Positions 16,250 through 25,671 of a DNA stretch of 64,000 nt are shown one piece after another (the stretch's first letter is position 1; the number at the start of each line of letters is the position of its first letter). The stretch comes from Methylomonas sp. LL1 (GTDB lineage: Bacteria > Pseudomonadota > Gammaproteobacteria > Methylococcales > Methylomonadaceae). The translations under genes and the position numbers were made by a program. The notes beneath the pieces were generated by a model, which had not been told where the DNA came from, made no database searches, and was given only the letters and a program-made list of their open reading frames with translations. The stretch is from contig NZ_CP064653.1 in the NCBI RefSeq assembly GCF_015711015.1, positions 2,294,001 through 2,358,000 of the forward strand. Direction: 5' to 3'.

Positions 16250-17134
16250 ATGAGCCCTCATATTACGCTGGAACAATGGCGCTCCTTGATCGAAGTGGTC
16301 GATGCGGGTGGTTATGCGCAAGCGGCTGAAAAGCTGTGCAAAAGCCAATCGGCCGTCAGCTATGCGGTACAAAAAATTGAATCTCAACTGGGCGTCAAAG
16401 CCTTCGAAATTCAGGGCCGCAAAGCCATACTGACTCCAACCGGGCAAATGCTGTACCGGCGCGCGCTAGCGCTCGTGGATGAGGCCAACGAATTGGAGCG
16501 GGCAGCGCATAGGCTTTCAGCCGGCTGGGAAGCGGTTATCACCATTGCCGCTGAAATTCTGTTCCCGGCTAAATTACTACTGAACTGTCTTGAGCGCTTT
16601 GGACAGGAAAGCCCGGGTACCCGGGTTGAACTGATTGAATCGGTATTAGGCGGAACGACCGACGCTTTGCTGAGTGGATACGTGGATTTGGCCATTTCGC
16701 CACGAATCCCGCCGGGGTTTTTAGGCGAACTTCTGACTCGAATCCGCTTGCTGGCAGTGGCGCACGCGGATCATCCACTACATCACCTAGGCCGGGAGCT
16801 GAGCCATAGAGACTTGCGCCACTACCGCCATCTGGTTGTACGGGATTCCGGGGCTAAACGCGATCAACGCGCGGTGACGGTTGAAGTGGATCAACGTTGG
16901 ACGGTGAGTCAGGTTGCCACTTCGATTCAGGCGGTCTGCATGGGTTATGGTTTCGCCTGGTTACCCGAAACACAGATCGGCGAAGAACTTCGGACAGGGC
17001 TGTTAAAGCCGCTACCCTTACGGGAAGGTCAGCTACGCGAGGTACCTTTGTACTTGATTATTGCTAATCCGGATGTTGCCGGACCCGGGGTAAGGCATAT
17101 GGCGAATATTCTCAAGGCATCGGTCATCCCGTAA
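16250..17134 (+). CDS. LysR family transcriptional regulator
   Basis: The 294-residue protein has an N-terminal winged helix-turn-helix (residues about 5-64: LEQWRSLIEVVDAGGYAQAA, SQSAVSYAVQKIESQLGV, LTPTGQ) and a periplasmic-binding-like effector domain (about 92-290). It is divergent from azoR-yceI-pirin and most likely controls that cluster in response to a quinone or other electrophile, which is inference from position. The 106-bp intergenic region contains AT-rich dyads where LysR boxes could lie, but no single site is convincing. Confidence 0.85.
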   Translation: MSPHITLEQWRSLIEVVDAGGYAQAAEKLCKSQSAVSYAVQKIESQLGVKAFEIQGRKAILTPTGQMLYRRALALVDEANELERAAHRLSAGWEAVITIAAEILFPAKLLLNCLERFGQESPGTRVELIESVLGGTTDALLSGYVDLAISPRIPPGFLGELLTRIRLLAVAHADHPLHHLGRELSHRDLRHYRHLVVRDSGAKRDQRAVTVEVDQRWTVSQVATSIQAVCMGYGFAWLPETQIGEELRTGLLKPLPLREGQLREVPLYLIIANPDVAGPGVRHMANILKASVIP

Positions 17135-17257
17135 AAAAATAGGTTTTTTGCTGTATGCCGGAACAATCGATTAATCTCTGGACTTTCACTAACGGGCTAA
17201 CTACCATTCCAATGCAAATTCGCCCGTCAGCCACTTCACGGTAATACGCCACACAAC

Positions 17258-18574
17258 ATGCAACAATCAACCGCCTTCGTTAATTGGTTTAGAAATTCCT
17301 CACCCTATATCCACGCGCATCGCAATCGCACCTTCGTCATCTTCTTTAGCGGGATGGCGGTTACCGAGCCTGACTTCGACAATCTGATTCATGACTTTGC
17401 CTTGCTAAGAAGCCTGGGCGTCAGACTGGTCTTGGTGCACGGCATTCGTCCGCAGATCGACGAACAGGTGACAGAGCACGGCGACATCCCGAAATTTCAC
17501 CACCATTTGCGCATCACCGACGCACAAACCCTGCAATATGTAAAGCAAGCCGCCGGCCTGGTGCGGGTCGAGATCGAAGCATTATTATCGATGGGGGTAT
17601 CGGGTTCGCCGATGGCGGGCGCCAAGATTCGGGTTGCTTCCGGCAATTTCGTCACGGCCAAACCGCTGGGCGTGCTGGATGGCATCGATTACTGCTATAC
17701 GGGCAAGGTACGGCGCATAGACAGCCAGGCAATCCATCAACAACTGGATCAAAACAATGTGGTGCTGATCTCGCCTATCGGTTATTCGCCCAGCGGCGAG
17801 GTGTTCAACCTGTCCGCCGAAGAAGTCGCCACCGAAGTCGCCATTGCCTTGCAAGCGGAAAAACTGATCCTGTTGACCGAGCAAAGCTGCATCTCGCCGA
17901 AGGATAACCAGACTATCCAACAACTGACGACCGATCAAGCCGGCGAACTCTTACAGCAATCAACCGACATAGCCGTCGCCGTTGCGCTGTCGCTGCAGGC
18001 CGCCATCCAAAGCTGCCAAAAAGGCGTGCGCCGCGCCCATTTGGTCAATCGCCATTTGGACGGCGCCTTGCTGCTGGAATTATTTACCCGGGATGGCATA
18101 GGCACATTGATCAGTTCCACCGCGTTCGAAACTCTCCGCCCGGCCACGCTCGACGACATCGGCGGTATCATGGAATTGATTAAGCCGCTAGAACAAAATG
18201 GTATCCTGGTGAAACGTTCGCGGGAAAAACTGGAAATGGAAATTGGTGATTACATCGTGATCGAACGCGATGGTTTGATTATCGGCTGTACCGCCTTTCA
18301 TGTTTTACCGGATCGGCATAACGCCGAAATCGCTTGTCTCGCGGTTCATTCGGATTATCAAAAAGGCGCGCGCGGCAACCGGTTGCTGGAACACTTGATC
18401 AATAATGCCCAAAAACAGGCCATTACCCGCTTGTTCGTCCGATCGACCCAGACGGTGCATTGGTTTGTCGAACGCGGCTTTATTCCTTGCAAAATAGAGG
18501 ATTTACCCGAACCGATGAAAAGCGCCTATAACTATCAACGAAAATCCAAGGTCCTGTTTAAAGACGTTGACTGA
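17258..18574 (+). CDS. argA: N-acetylglutamate synthase
   Basis: The 438-residue enzyme catalyses acetyl-CoA plus glutamate to N-acetylglutamate, the first step of arginine synthesis. It has the ArgA two-domain layout: an amino-acid-kinase-like domain (about 1-280, with VLVHGIRPQIDEQ and SGSPMAGAKIRVASG) that senses arginine in the family, and a C-terminal GNAT acetyltransferase domain (about 295-430, with AEIACLAVHSDYQKGARGNRLL as the acetyl-CoA loop). Length and order match gammaproteobacterial ArgA. The nudix gene starts within a few bases of the stop, so the two are probably co-transcribed. argG is found 5.8 kb away on the other strand. Confidence 0.93.
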   Translation: MQQSTAFVNWFRNSSPYIHAHRNRTFVIFFSGMAVTEPDFDNLIHDFALLRSLGVRLVLVHGIRPQIDEQVTEHGDIPKFHHHLRITDAQTLQYVKQAAGLVRVEIEALLSMGVSGSPMAGAKIRVASGNFVTAKPLGVLDGIDYCYTGKVRRIDSQAIHQQLDQNNVVLISPIGYSPSGEVFNLSAEEVATEVAIALQAEKLILLTEQSCISPKDNQTIQQLTTDQAGELLQQSTDIAVAVALSLQAAIQSCQKGVRRAHLVNRHLDGALLLELFTRDGIGTLISSTAFETLRPATLDDIGGIMELIKPLEQNGILVKRSREKLEMEIGDYIVIERDGLIIGCTAFHVLPDRHNAEIACLAVHSDYQKGARGNRLLEHLINNAQKQAITRLFVRSTQTVHWFVERGFIPCKIEDLPEPMKSAYNYQRKSKVLFKDVD

Positions 18575-18584
18575 CCGCGAACAC

Positions 18585-19085
18585 ATGATCCGCTTCGATG
18601 CCCCTCTCAAGCCAGCTATTGCCGATTCAAAAATGCTTAGTCAAGACATCTTTATTGAAACCCTAAAACACACGCCGCTGGTATCCATCGATCTGATTGT
18701 CCGCTCCGCCAATCACGAACTATTGATGGGCAAACGGCTCAATGAACCCGCATCGGGATATTGGTTTGTGCCGGGCGGCAGAATATTCAAATCGGAAACA
18801 CTGGAAGCCGCATTCCACAGGATTTGCCGGGCGGAACTGGGTCTAACTTACCGTTTGGGCGACAGCCAGTTGGTGGGCGCATTTACCCACCTGTACCCGA
18901 ACAATTTTGCCCAGGTACCGGGCGTAAGTACACATTATGTGGTACTGGCTTATCGGTTAAACCTGGACATTGAAATACAACAACTCCCGCGGCAACAGCA
19001 CTCGGATTATCGTTGGTTTAAGCAAGATGACAACTTAACCGAAGTACATCCTTACAGCCAGGCCTATTTCGGCTATTTATCATGA
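18585..19085 (+). CDS. Nudix hydrolase, GDP-mannose mannosyl hydrolase-like
   Basis: The 166-residue product resembles Gmm (GDP-mannose mannosyl hydrolase): LVSIDLIV, the nucleotide loop GKRLNEPASGYWFVPGGRI and the modified nudix box following it, in which the usual final Glu pair is reduced (AFHRICRAELGL). Gmm enzymes hydrolyse GDP-mannose or GDP-glucose to GDP plus sugar. ATG 18585 is used; a TTG at 18567 overlapping the argA end and an ATG at 18633 are alternatives, and none has a strong ribosome binding site. It is followed closely by cpdA on the same strand. Confidence 0.75.
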   Translation: MIRFDAPLKPAIADSKMLSQDIFIETLKHTPLVSIDLIVRSANHELLMGKRLNEPASGYWFVPGGRIFKSETLEAAFHRICRAELGLTYRLGDSQLVGAFTHLYPNNFAQVPGVSTHYVVLAYRLNLDIEIQQLPRQQHSDYRWFKQDDNLTEVHPYSQAYFGYLS

Positions 19086-19104
19086 GCGGTTGCCGGCCAC
19101 GACT

Positions 19105-19890
19105 ATGCTAAAAGTCCTGCAAATCACAGACATGCACTTGTTGCCGCACTCCGGCGACATCATGCTGGGCATTGATACCGAGCATTATTTCAAGCTGACC
19201 CTAGAGCACGCCCACGCAGTCCATGGCCGCTTTGATTTGATTCTGCTAACCGGCGATCTGGCGCAAGATCCCTGCCCCGGCAGTTACCAACGCCTTTACC
19301 GACACCTGAACGGCTATGACACGCCTTGTCTGTGCCTGCCGGGAAATCATGACGATTTAAGTCTGATGACGAAATATTTGAATAATGGCTTGGTCAGTTG
19401 CCAAAAGCATTTGGTGTTGGGAAACTGGCTGATCATTGGCCTAAACAGCCAAAAGCCCAACAGCCCCGTTGGCGCGCTTAGCCGAGAGGAATTAGTGTTT
19501 TTGCAACGGACGCTGCAATCGAACTCTGACAGGCCAACATTGATTGCGGTTCACCATCACTGCTTTGCCAGCGGCTCGGCATGGCTGGATACCATGCAAA
19601 TCCAAAACAGCGAGGCTTTTTTGAAATTGATCGAAGGATTTGGGCAAGTCAAGGCGGTGACCTGCGGCCATATTCATCAGGAATTCGCTTGCCAGGAAAA
19701 ACCGATAGCCTTCTTTGCCACACCAGCCAGCTGTTTTCAATTCACGCCAAATTCCAGTGAGTTCAGCATTGATGAAACGGCCCCCGGTTACCGGATATTT
19801 AATCTATACGATGACGGCGGCCTGCAATCGGATTGTCACCGCTTACCGGTCAAGCTGGACAATTTAAACCGGAATGCTCACGAATATTAA
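19105..19890 (+). CDS. cpdA: 3',5'-cyclic-AMP phosphodiesterase
   Basis: The 261-residue calcineurin-type metallophosphoesterase has all metal motifs: QITDMHL (D-x-H), LLTGDLAQD (GD), CLPGNHDD (GNHD), AVHHHCF and CGHIHQ (GHxH). This set and the size match CpdA, which degrades cAMP and so dampens CRP signalling. The ATG at 19105 gives the family-typical start [11 protein letters not shown]; a TTG at 19090 is possible. The 3' end overlaps the convergent rppH gene by 4 nt. Confidence 0.85.
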   Translation: MLKVLQITDMHLLPHSGDIMLGIDTEHYFKLTLEHAHAVHGRFDLILLTGDLAQDPCPGSYQRLYRHLNGYDTPCLCLPGNHDDLSLMTKYLNNGLVSCQKHLVLGNWLIIGLNSQKPNSPVGALSREELVFLQRTLQSNSDRPTLIAVHHHCFASGSAWLDTMQIQNSEAFLKLIEGFGQVKAVTCGHIHQEFACQEKPIAFFATPASCFQFTPNSSEFSIDETAPGYRIFNLYDDGGLQSDCHRLPVKLDNLNRNAHEY

Positions 19891-20408
19891 CCGGACAGGC
19901 CGGTCAAATAGCTTGTCGCGTCAACCTGAACATCCTCGGCGATCAACAAGGAACCCAGTTCATCCATGGCCTTGCGGTAAACCCGGCGCTTGAAATACAC
20001 CACATCTTGCAGCGGGTACCAATATTCCACCCATTTGAAATTATCGAATTCCTGCTTGTGGCCGCAATCGAAACGCACCATCGATTCATCGCTCAACAGG
20101 CGCAGCATAAACCAGATTTGTTTTTGGCCGATGCACAGCGGCAGTGAATTCTTGCGGATATAGCGTTCCGGTAGCTTGTAACGCAGCCAGTAGCGGGTAC
20201 GCCCCAGCACTTGAACATGCTCGGCGCGCAAGCCTGTTTCCTCCCACAACTCCCGATACATCGCCGTTTCCGGGTCTTCGTCGCCATCGATCCCGCCTTG
20301 CGGAAACTGCCACGAATTAGCGCCCTTGCGCTTTGCCCAGAATACACGACCCTCGTCATTGCAAAGGATAATCCCGACATTAGGCCGGTATCCTTTCGAG
20401 TCTATCAT
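19887..20408 (-). CDS. rppH: RNA pyrophosphohydrolase
   Basis: The 173-residue nudix enzyme removes pyrophosphate from the 5' triphosphate end of mRNAs and starts 5'-end-dependent decay. The family start [15 protein letters not shown] and the nudix box [20 protein letters not shown] (residues about 38-57) are exact matches to RppH. The start at 20408 was chosen from the family; the frame is open further to 20516 but that extension is a hydrophobic artefact. It is divergent from the HAD phosphatase gene, an arrangement also seen in pseudomonads. Confidence 0.93.
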   Translation of the reverse strand: MIDSKGYRPNVGIILCNDEGRVFWAKRKGANSWQFPQGGIDGDEDPETAMYRELWEETGLRAEHVQVLGRTRYWLRYKLPERYIRKNSLPLCIGQKQIWFMLRLLSDESMVRFDCGHKQEFDNFKWVEYWYPLQDVVYFKRRVYRKAMDELGSLLIAEDVQVDATSYLTGLSG

Positions 20409-20560
20409 GTAAAAAACCTGTATTATTGCGGCCCGTTTTCGATGACTGAATGCTAAAATCAAAAATGGGCCGACCATTAAAATCAATGGCGCAATTGTTC
20501 CATAAATAAGCGGCATAAGCCATACGCCGCTTTGTTTTATTTACTTTCAACGGGTTTAAC

Positions 20561-21214
20561 GTGAGCTTAGCGATTTTTGATTTGGACAACACGCTGATCG
20601 CAGACGACAGCGATTTTTTATGGGGACAGTTTCTGGTCGATCGCGGCATCGTCGACAAAGACTATTACGAAGAGGCTAACGCAAAGTTTTACCAAGACTA
20701 CCAACAGGGCAAACTGGACATCATCGAGTTTCTGGATTTCTCACTGAAACCCTTGGCCATGCACGATGCCCAGCAGCTCTATCTCTGGCGCGATGAGTTT
20801 GTCGAAACCGTGATCAAACCGATTACACTGGCTGCCGCTCACAAGCTGGTCGAACAACATCGGGCCGCCGGCGACACCTTATTGGTCGTCACCGCCACCA
20901 ACCGCTTCGTCACCGAACCCATCGTCAAACTGTATGGCATAGACAATCTGCTGGCCACCACCCCGGAATTCATAAACGGCCAATATACCGGCAACTTTAT
21001 CGGTACACCGTGTTTTCAGGAAGGCAAGGTCAAACAACTACAAGACTGGTTAGCCGGCTCGACCGAGAGCTTGGCGGGCAGCTGTTTTTATAGCGACTCG
21101 CACAATGATCTGCCCCTGTTAAAGCTGGTCGACAAACCGATAGCCGTGGATCCCGACCAACAACTGCGCCTAGTGGCGGAACAAGCCGGTTGGCCGATTA
21201 TCAGCCTTAGATAA
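20561..21214 (+). CDS. HAD-IB family phosphatase (SerB-like)
   Basis: The 217-residue enzyme starts with GTG and shows HAD motif I at FDLDNTLIADDSD (nucleophile D6), motif II at VVTATNR (about residue 108), a lysine in EGKVKQLQ (motif III) and motif IV at YSDSHNDLPLL. The cap and overall length fit the HAD-IB subfamily of small phosphatases near phosphoserine phosphatase and histidinol-phosphatase. The substrate cannot be deduced. It is divergent from rppH, with 152 bp between the two starts. Confidence 0.85.
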   Translation: MSLAIFDLDNTLIADDSDFLWGQFLVDRGIVDKDYYEEANAKFYQDYQQGKLDIIEFLDFSLKPLAMHDAQQLYLWRDEFVETVIKPITLAAAHKLVEQHRAAGDTLLVVTATNRFVTEPIVKLYGIDNLLATTPEFINGQYTGNFIGTPCFQEGKVKQLQDWLAGSTESLAGSCFYSDSHNDLPLLKLVDKPIAVDPDQQLRLVAEQAGWPIISLR

Positions 21215-21269
21215 TTAAACGATCAGGCTACAAAATGCTTTGAATCCTGATTTTAATATTGAATCGCTT

Positions 21270-21500
21270 CTATTTTTTCTGTATAAAGAAAATCTGTTTG
21301 TCGGCTTCCTTTAGAATTTTCAGCGGAACATGTCCGGCCTGATCGATATAGACACCGAAATCCAGATGAGCGGCCGGATCGGTGGCAATCACCTTGACCA
21401 CTCCGCCGCTCTCAATTTCCATAATCGCCTTTTTCAGGCGCAATAACGGCAAGGGACATTGCAAGCCGCTGGCATCCACTTCTAAGTCGAACTCGATCAT
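21270..21500 (-). CDS. tusA: TusA/SirA-like sulfur carrier protein
   Basis: The 76-residue protein contains the TusA signature CPLPLLRLKKAI with the persulfide-carrying cysteine (C15) in LQCPLPLL. TusA relays sulfur from a cysteine desulfurase to tRNA thiolation or other acceptors. It is convergent with the HAD gene and divergent from cysG, with 74 bp between the tusA and cysG starts. Confidence 0.85.
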   Translation of the reverse strand: MIEFDLEVDASGLQCPLPLLRLKKAIMEIESGGVVKVIATDPAAHLDFGVYIDQAGHVPLKILKEADKQIFFIQKK

Positions 21501-21574
21501 TACTTTGTTTTCTCAATTGAGCCATAAACGCTTTTATCATATCACCAACTTAAACCCACGAATATCAAGCAGCG

Positions 21575-22975
21575 ATGGATTACTTTCCCCTTTTCGTTAA
21601 ACTCAAAAATCAGCCCTGTCTGGTGGTAGGCGCCGGCGAGGTAGCCGCGCGCAAAATCGAAGTATTAGGCAAGGCCGGTGCCAGAATCACGGTGATAGCC
21701 GAACAACTGGGGCCGAGTGTTGCGGCATTGCAATCCGCACTGAACCTGACATTAATACAAAAGCGCTTTTCCGCTGACGACGTGTTGGGCATGCGCCTGG
21801 TGATTTCCGCCACCAATAACAGGGCCACCAATGAGCTAGTCGCCGCCGCCGCTGAAAACCATCGGATTCCGGTCAACGTGGTTGATAACCCCGATCTGTG
21901 CAGCTTCATTTTCCCGGCCATCGTCGACCGCTCGCCGTTGATTGCCGCGATTTCCTCCGGCGGTGCTTCGCCGGTCCTGGCCAGAATTTTACGGGCCAAG
22001 ATAGAAAGCCTGATTCCAGCCGCCTATGGTCGTCTGGCGCAATTTGCCGAGGAATTCAGGCTTTTGGTCAAGCAACGGATCAAACAACCCTCACAGCGGC
22101 GCATCTTTTGGGAAAACATGCTGCATGGACATGTGGCCGAATTGGTTTTCACCGGAAAGATTCAGGAAGCGGAATTAGAGCTCAAGTCCCAATTGTTGCT
22201 TGCGGAACAGGCTACAACCAAGGGCGAGGTGTATTTGATCGGCGCCGGCCCTGGTGATCCGGATTTGTTGACCTTCCGCGCCTTGCGCCTGATGCAGCAA
22301 GCCGACGTGATCGTGTATGACCGCCTGGTGTCGGATGGCATCTTGGAAATGGCGCGGCGCGATGCCGAGAAAATCTATGTCGGCAAACAACGCAGCAATC
22401 ACAGCCTGCCGCAAGAATCGATCAACGAATTGCTGGCTAATCTGGCCTTATCCGGTAAACGAGTAGCCCGATTAAAGGGCGGCGACCCGTTCATCTTCGG
22501 CCGTGGCGGCGAGGAAATTGAAACCCTGATGCAGCAAGGCATACCTTTTCAAGTAGTACCCGGCATTACCGCCGCCTCCGGCTGCGCCACCTATGCCGGC
22601 ATTCCGCTGACCCACCGCGATCACGCTCAATCCTGTACCTTCGTCACCGGACACCTAAAGGACGGCAGCATTAATCTGAACTGGAAACAGCTTGCGGCCC
22701 CGAATCAGACTATCGTGATCTACATGGGCCTGGTGGGCCTGTACACGATCTGCCAGGCTTTGATCGAGCACGGCTGCCCACCGGATCACCCCATCGCCAT
22801 CATTCAACAAGGCACCACCCAAAACCAGAGGGTTATCACCGGCACCCTGACCGACATGCCGAGACTGGCCGAGCAGGCCGACATCAAGCCGCCAACCCTG
22901 ATTATAGTGGGCACCGTGGTATCGCTGCATGAAAAACTTCACTGGTTTCAATCCGGGCAGCCGCCACACTCTTAA
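21575..22975 (+). CDS. cysG: Siroheme synthase (trifunctional)
   Basis: The 466-residue protein is a full-length CysG. The N-terminal half (about 1-210) is precorrin-2 dehydrogenase/ferrochelatase with the NAD-binding loop VVGAGEVAARK and the phosphoserine segment SSGGASPVLAR. The C-terminal half (about 215-460) is uroporphyrinogen-III C-methyltransferase with YLIGAGPGDPDLLT and LKGGDPFIFGRGGEE. It makes siroheme for sulfite and nitrite reductases. No reductase gene is next to it in this window. Confidence 0.95.
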   Translation: MDYFPLFVKLKNQPCLVVGAGEVAARKIEVLGKAGARITVIAEQLGPSVAALQSALNLTLIQKRFSADDVLGMRLVISATNNRATNELVAAAAENHRIPVNVVDNPDLCSFIFPAIVDRSPLIAAISSGGASPVLARILRAKIESLIPAAYGRLAQFAEEFRLLVKQRIKQPSQRRIFWENMLHGHVAELVFTGKIQEAELELKSQLLLAEQATTKGEVYLIGAGPGDPDLLTFRALRLMQQADVIVYDRLVSDGILEMARRDAEKIYVGKQRSNHSLPQESINELLANLALSGKRVARLKGGDPFIFGRGGEEIETLMQQGIPFQVVPGITAASGCATYAGIPLTHRDHAQSCTFVTGHLKDGSINLNWKQLAAPNQTIVIYMGLVGLYTICQALIEHGCPPDHPIAIIQQGTTQNQRVITGTLTDMPRLAEQADIKPPTLIIVGTVVSLHEKLHWFQSGQPPHS

Positions 22976-23061
22976 CGCCGGCATTTTCAGCGAAGTTTAA
23001 GTTTTAATCATGACAATACAGCCGCAAGCCAGTGAAATCGTCCTGTTTTAGCGAAAATCGA

Positions 23062-23090
23062 TTGAATTTTTCTGTAAAATTCCCTATGCT
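23062..23090 (+). promoter_or_regulatory. Sigma-70-type promoter of the cytochrome c gene
   Basis: The -35 box TTGAAT (23062-23067) and the -10 box TATGCT (23085-23090) are separated by 17 bp. The predicted leader of about 75 nt runs to the ATG at 23171, which has GAGAGA upstream. Confidence 0.55.
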
Positions 23091-23170
23091 TTGCCGACTT
23101 TTTCCATTGGTCCGTGGGTTGCTCCGGCAACTCGTAGTCCTTTTTTTAATCACAACGAGAGATCATAATA

Positions 23171-23506
23171 ATGAAAAAATCATTTGGTTTATTGGTAGGC
23201 GCGGCTCTGATTGCAATCAGCGGTCAAGTAGCTGCAAACGAAGCAGAAGAAGTTGGCGCGAAAATTTATGAGCGTGCTTTCGGCCGTGGTTGCGGCGCTT
23301 GCCACGACATCGCTTCCAACCCACAATTGAAAGAACTGATCAAAGCCGGCAAACTGCCTAAAGATCAATTCGCCAAAGTTCTGAAAGAAGGCAAAAACGG
23401 TATGCCTAAAGCAACCGCCGCCATCATGGAAGTCGGTCCTGTGAAAAAAGCAAACATGACCGAAGACCAAGCGATCGATGCCGTTTACTCTTATCTGGCA
23501 AAATAA
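23171..23506 (+). CDS. Small periplasmic c-type cytochrome
   Basis: The 111-residue precursor has a signal peptide (MKKSFGLLVGAALIAISGQVAA, cut before NEAEE) and one covalent haem site, CGACH. A likely axial methionine lies in NGMPKA, giving a class I monohaem cytochrome of about 88 mature residues. Codon use is biased to common codons, suggesting high expression. Its redox partner is unknown; small cytochromes of this kind serve as electron shuttles to terminal oxidases or dehydrogenases. It is a single-gene unit with its own promoter and a strong terminator. Confidence 0.85.
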   Translation: MKKSFGLLVGAALIAISGQVAANEAEEVGAKIYERAFGRGCGACHDIASNPQLKELIKAGKLPKDQFAKVLKEGKNGMPKATAAIMEVGPVKKANMTEDQAIDAVYSYLAK

Positions 23507-23525
23507 GACCGACGCTTAGGCAAAC

Positions 23526-23561
23526 AAAAAAGCCGCCCACGATTTGTGAGGCGGCTTTTTT
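23526..23561 (+). terminator. Rho-independent terminator after the cytochrome c gene
   Basis: A 12-bp perfect stem (AAAAAAGCCGCC paired with GGCGGCTTTTTT) with a small loop lies 20 bp after the stop codon. The A-run and T-run make it bidirectional, so it can also end the minus-strand gene at 23589. Confidence 0.9.
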
Positions 23562-23588
23562 ATGCCCGTTAAAAACCCACGGGATCGG

Positions 23589-24215
23589 CTAATCCTGCTG
23601 ACTACGACTCAGATAAATGGTATGGCTTTTCTGGTGGGTCAAACGATAGCGATGGCGCAACCAAACGCCCGCCACGGCCGCAATCATAAGCCCGCAAGAA
23701 ATAAAGGTCAGATATACCAGATCCTTCAAATCGGTTAACTCCTTGATCAACTGCTGGTTAACCTCGGCTTCTCGAGGACTACCAACCTTGGGACCATCGG
23801 TATAAGCGCTGAGCACTTTTACATCGCTTTTCAAATCCTGAATCGTGTTCAATGAGTCGACGACACTGCCGCGCTTGATATTTTCCTCGAGCGAGCGCAG
23901 CTTGCTTTCGATGGATCCGCTAACAAGGCCAAATAACTGGCCCTTAAGGGTGTTGATCTCCGCTGAAATCGCCGGATTCTGCAACGCATAAGCCGCAGTC
24001 GTGGCCGGGTCGGCCTTGAGGTCGCTCAATCGATTTTGATTGGGCATTAAAACCAATCCCATCACAACAACCGCGACCATCAACAAAAACACCAACATCA
24101 ACAAAAAACGATTGACCTTGACCAAGGCGTGATGTTTTTGGACAGCCTGAAGTATCGCTAGTGCACGTGATTCACTATTGGCATCATCCAGATTAATCTC
24201 AGGCATATTGCTCAT
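23589..24215 (-). CDS. Membrane protein with two transmembrane helices and a periplasmic coiled coil
   Basis: The 208-residue protein is not recognised as a named family. It has a short cytosolic N-terminus, a first transmembrane helix at about 37-57 (FLLMLVFLLMVAVVVMGLVL), a helical, charged central domain (about 80-165) with heptad-like spacing that should form a coiled coil outside the membrane, and a second helix at about 166-187 (LVYLTFISCGLMIAAVAGVW) followed by a basic tail (RHRYRLTHQ). The architecture resembles a sensor or chemoreceptor input module without a signalling domain. It stands alone between cytochrome c and argG. Confidence 0.65.
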   Translation of the reverse strand: MSNMPEINLDDANSESRALAILQAVQKHHALVKVNRFLLMLVFLLMVAVVVMGLVLMPNQNRLSDLKADPATTAAYALQNPAISAEINTLKGQLFGLVSGSIESKLRSLEENIKRGSVVDSLNTIQDLKSDVKVLSAYTDGPKVGSPREAEVNQQLIKELTDLKDLVYLTFISCGLMIAAVAGVWLRHRYRLTHQKSHTIYLSRSQQD

Positions 24216-24368
24216 TATTATTTTAGTGTGGCTAATCAGGAAGCTTTAGATTAAGGCCGGCCCATGCCGCCGGGGAGAACCCGATCCGTTATGAGCGCGA
24301 ACTTAACCATACTAATTCATTATACAAGCTTCACTGAAAATGTCCTGCTTTAAAGGCCCGGAAAGATC

Positions 24369-25577
24369 TTATCGGCCTTTTTTGGCGGCAATCCGCATTC
24401 TCAAGGCATTCAGCTTGATAAAACCCTCGGCGTCTTTTTGATTGTAAGCGCCGCCATCTTCCTCGAATGTGGCGATATTTTCATCGAACAGACTATTATC
24501 CGATGCGCGGCCGACCACGATGACATTGCCCTTGTACAATTTCACCCGCACCTTGCCGTTTACATGAACCTGCGAGGCGTCGATCATGGTTTGCAGCATA
24601 CTTCTTTCGGGACTCCACCAGTAACCGTTGTAAATCAACGAGGCATAACGCGGCATCAACTCATCTTTCAAGTGTGCTACTTCGCGATCCAGCGTCAACG
24701 ACTCGATGGCCCGATGCGCTCTGAGCATCACAGTACCGGCCGGAGTTTCATAGCAGCCGCGCGACTTCATGCCAACATAACGGTTTTCGACGATGTCCAG
24801 TCGCCCTACCCCATTGGCGCCGGCGATTTTGTTCAGCTTCTCCATGACTTGATGCGGCGTGTGCGGCACATCATCGATGGCAACGATGTCACCGTTTTGA
24901 TAGGTCAACTCGACATAGGTCGCTTGATCGGGAGCGTTTTCCGGTGAGACGGTCCAACGCCACATATCCTCTTCCGGCTCGGTCCAAGGATTTTCCAAGA
25001 TACGGCCTTCGTAGGAAATATGCAGCGAGTTGGCATCCATCGAATAAGGCGAGGTTTTGCCTTTTTTCATCTCCACCGAAATGCCGTGTTGCTCGGCGTA
25101 GTCCAGCAGTTTTTGCCGTGAGTTCAAATCCCATTCCCGCCAAGGCGCGATGACCTTGATATCAGGGCGCAGCGCATAGGCGCCCAACTCGAAACGCACT
25201 TGGTCATTACCCTTACCGGTCGCGCCATGCGAAATCGCATCGGCGCCGGTTTCATTGGCAATCTCGATCAACCGTTTGGCAATCAGCGGCCGGGCAATCG
25301 AAGTTCCCAGCAAATACTCGCCTTCGTAAATCGTGTTGGCCCGGAACATCGGGAAGATAAAGTCACGGGCGAATTCCTCGCGCAAATCGTCGATATAGAT
25401 TTGCTTAATCCCCGCGGCAGTGGCCTTGGCCCGCGCCGGCTCCAATTCCTCGCCCTGGCCGATGTCGGCGGTAAATGTCACCACCTCGCATTGGTAGACA
25501 TCCTGCAACCATTTGAGAATAACCGAGGTATCCAGACCGCCTGAATAGGCCAATACGACTTTTTTGACTTCGGACAT
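24369..25577 (-). CDS. argG: Argininosuccinate synthase
   Basis: The 402-residue enzyme condenses citrulline and aspartate with ATP to argininosuccinate in arginine synthesis. The PP-loop [15 protein letters not shown] lies at residues 10-24, followed by family blocks [15 protein letters not shown] and [17 protein letters not shown]. The start at 25577 ([14 protein letters not shown]) matches the family; the frame remains open to 25664 but that part is not conserved. It is near waaA on the same strand with a 94-bp gap. Confidence 0.95.
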   Translation of the reverse strand: MSEVKKVVLAYSGGLDTSVILKWLQDVYQCEVVTFTADIGQGEELEPARAKATAAGIKQIYIDDLREEFARDFIFPMFRANTIYEGEYLLGTSIARPLIAKRLIEIANETGADAISHGATGKGNDQVRFELGAYALRPDIKVIAPWREWDLNSRQKLLDYAEQHGISVEMKKGKTSPYSMDANSLHISYEGRILENPWTEPEEDMWRWTVSPENAPDQATYVELTYQNGDIVAIDDVPHTPHQVMEKLNKIAGANGVGRLDIVENRYVGMKSRGCYETPAGTVMLRAHRAIESLTLDREVAHLKDELMPRYASLIYNGYWWSPERSMLQTMIDASQVHVNGKVRVKLYKGNVIVVGRASDNSLFDENIATFEEDGGAYNQKDAEGFIKLNALRMRIAAKKGR

Positions 25578-25671
25578 AATGCGCTTCACACCTTTAACGA
25601 TTAAAAAAATGGCCTGATTATAACGGAAAACGCCTAGCGTTTCCGCAAACAACCAGCGACGCAAGCATCTG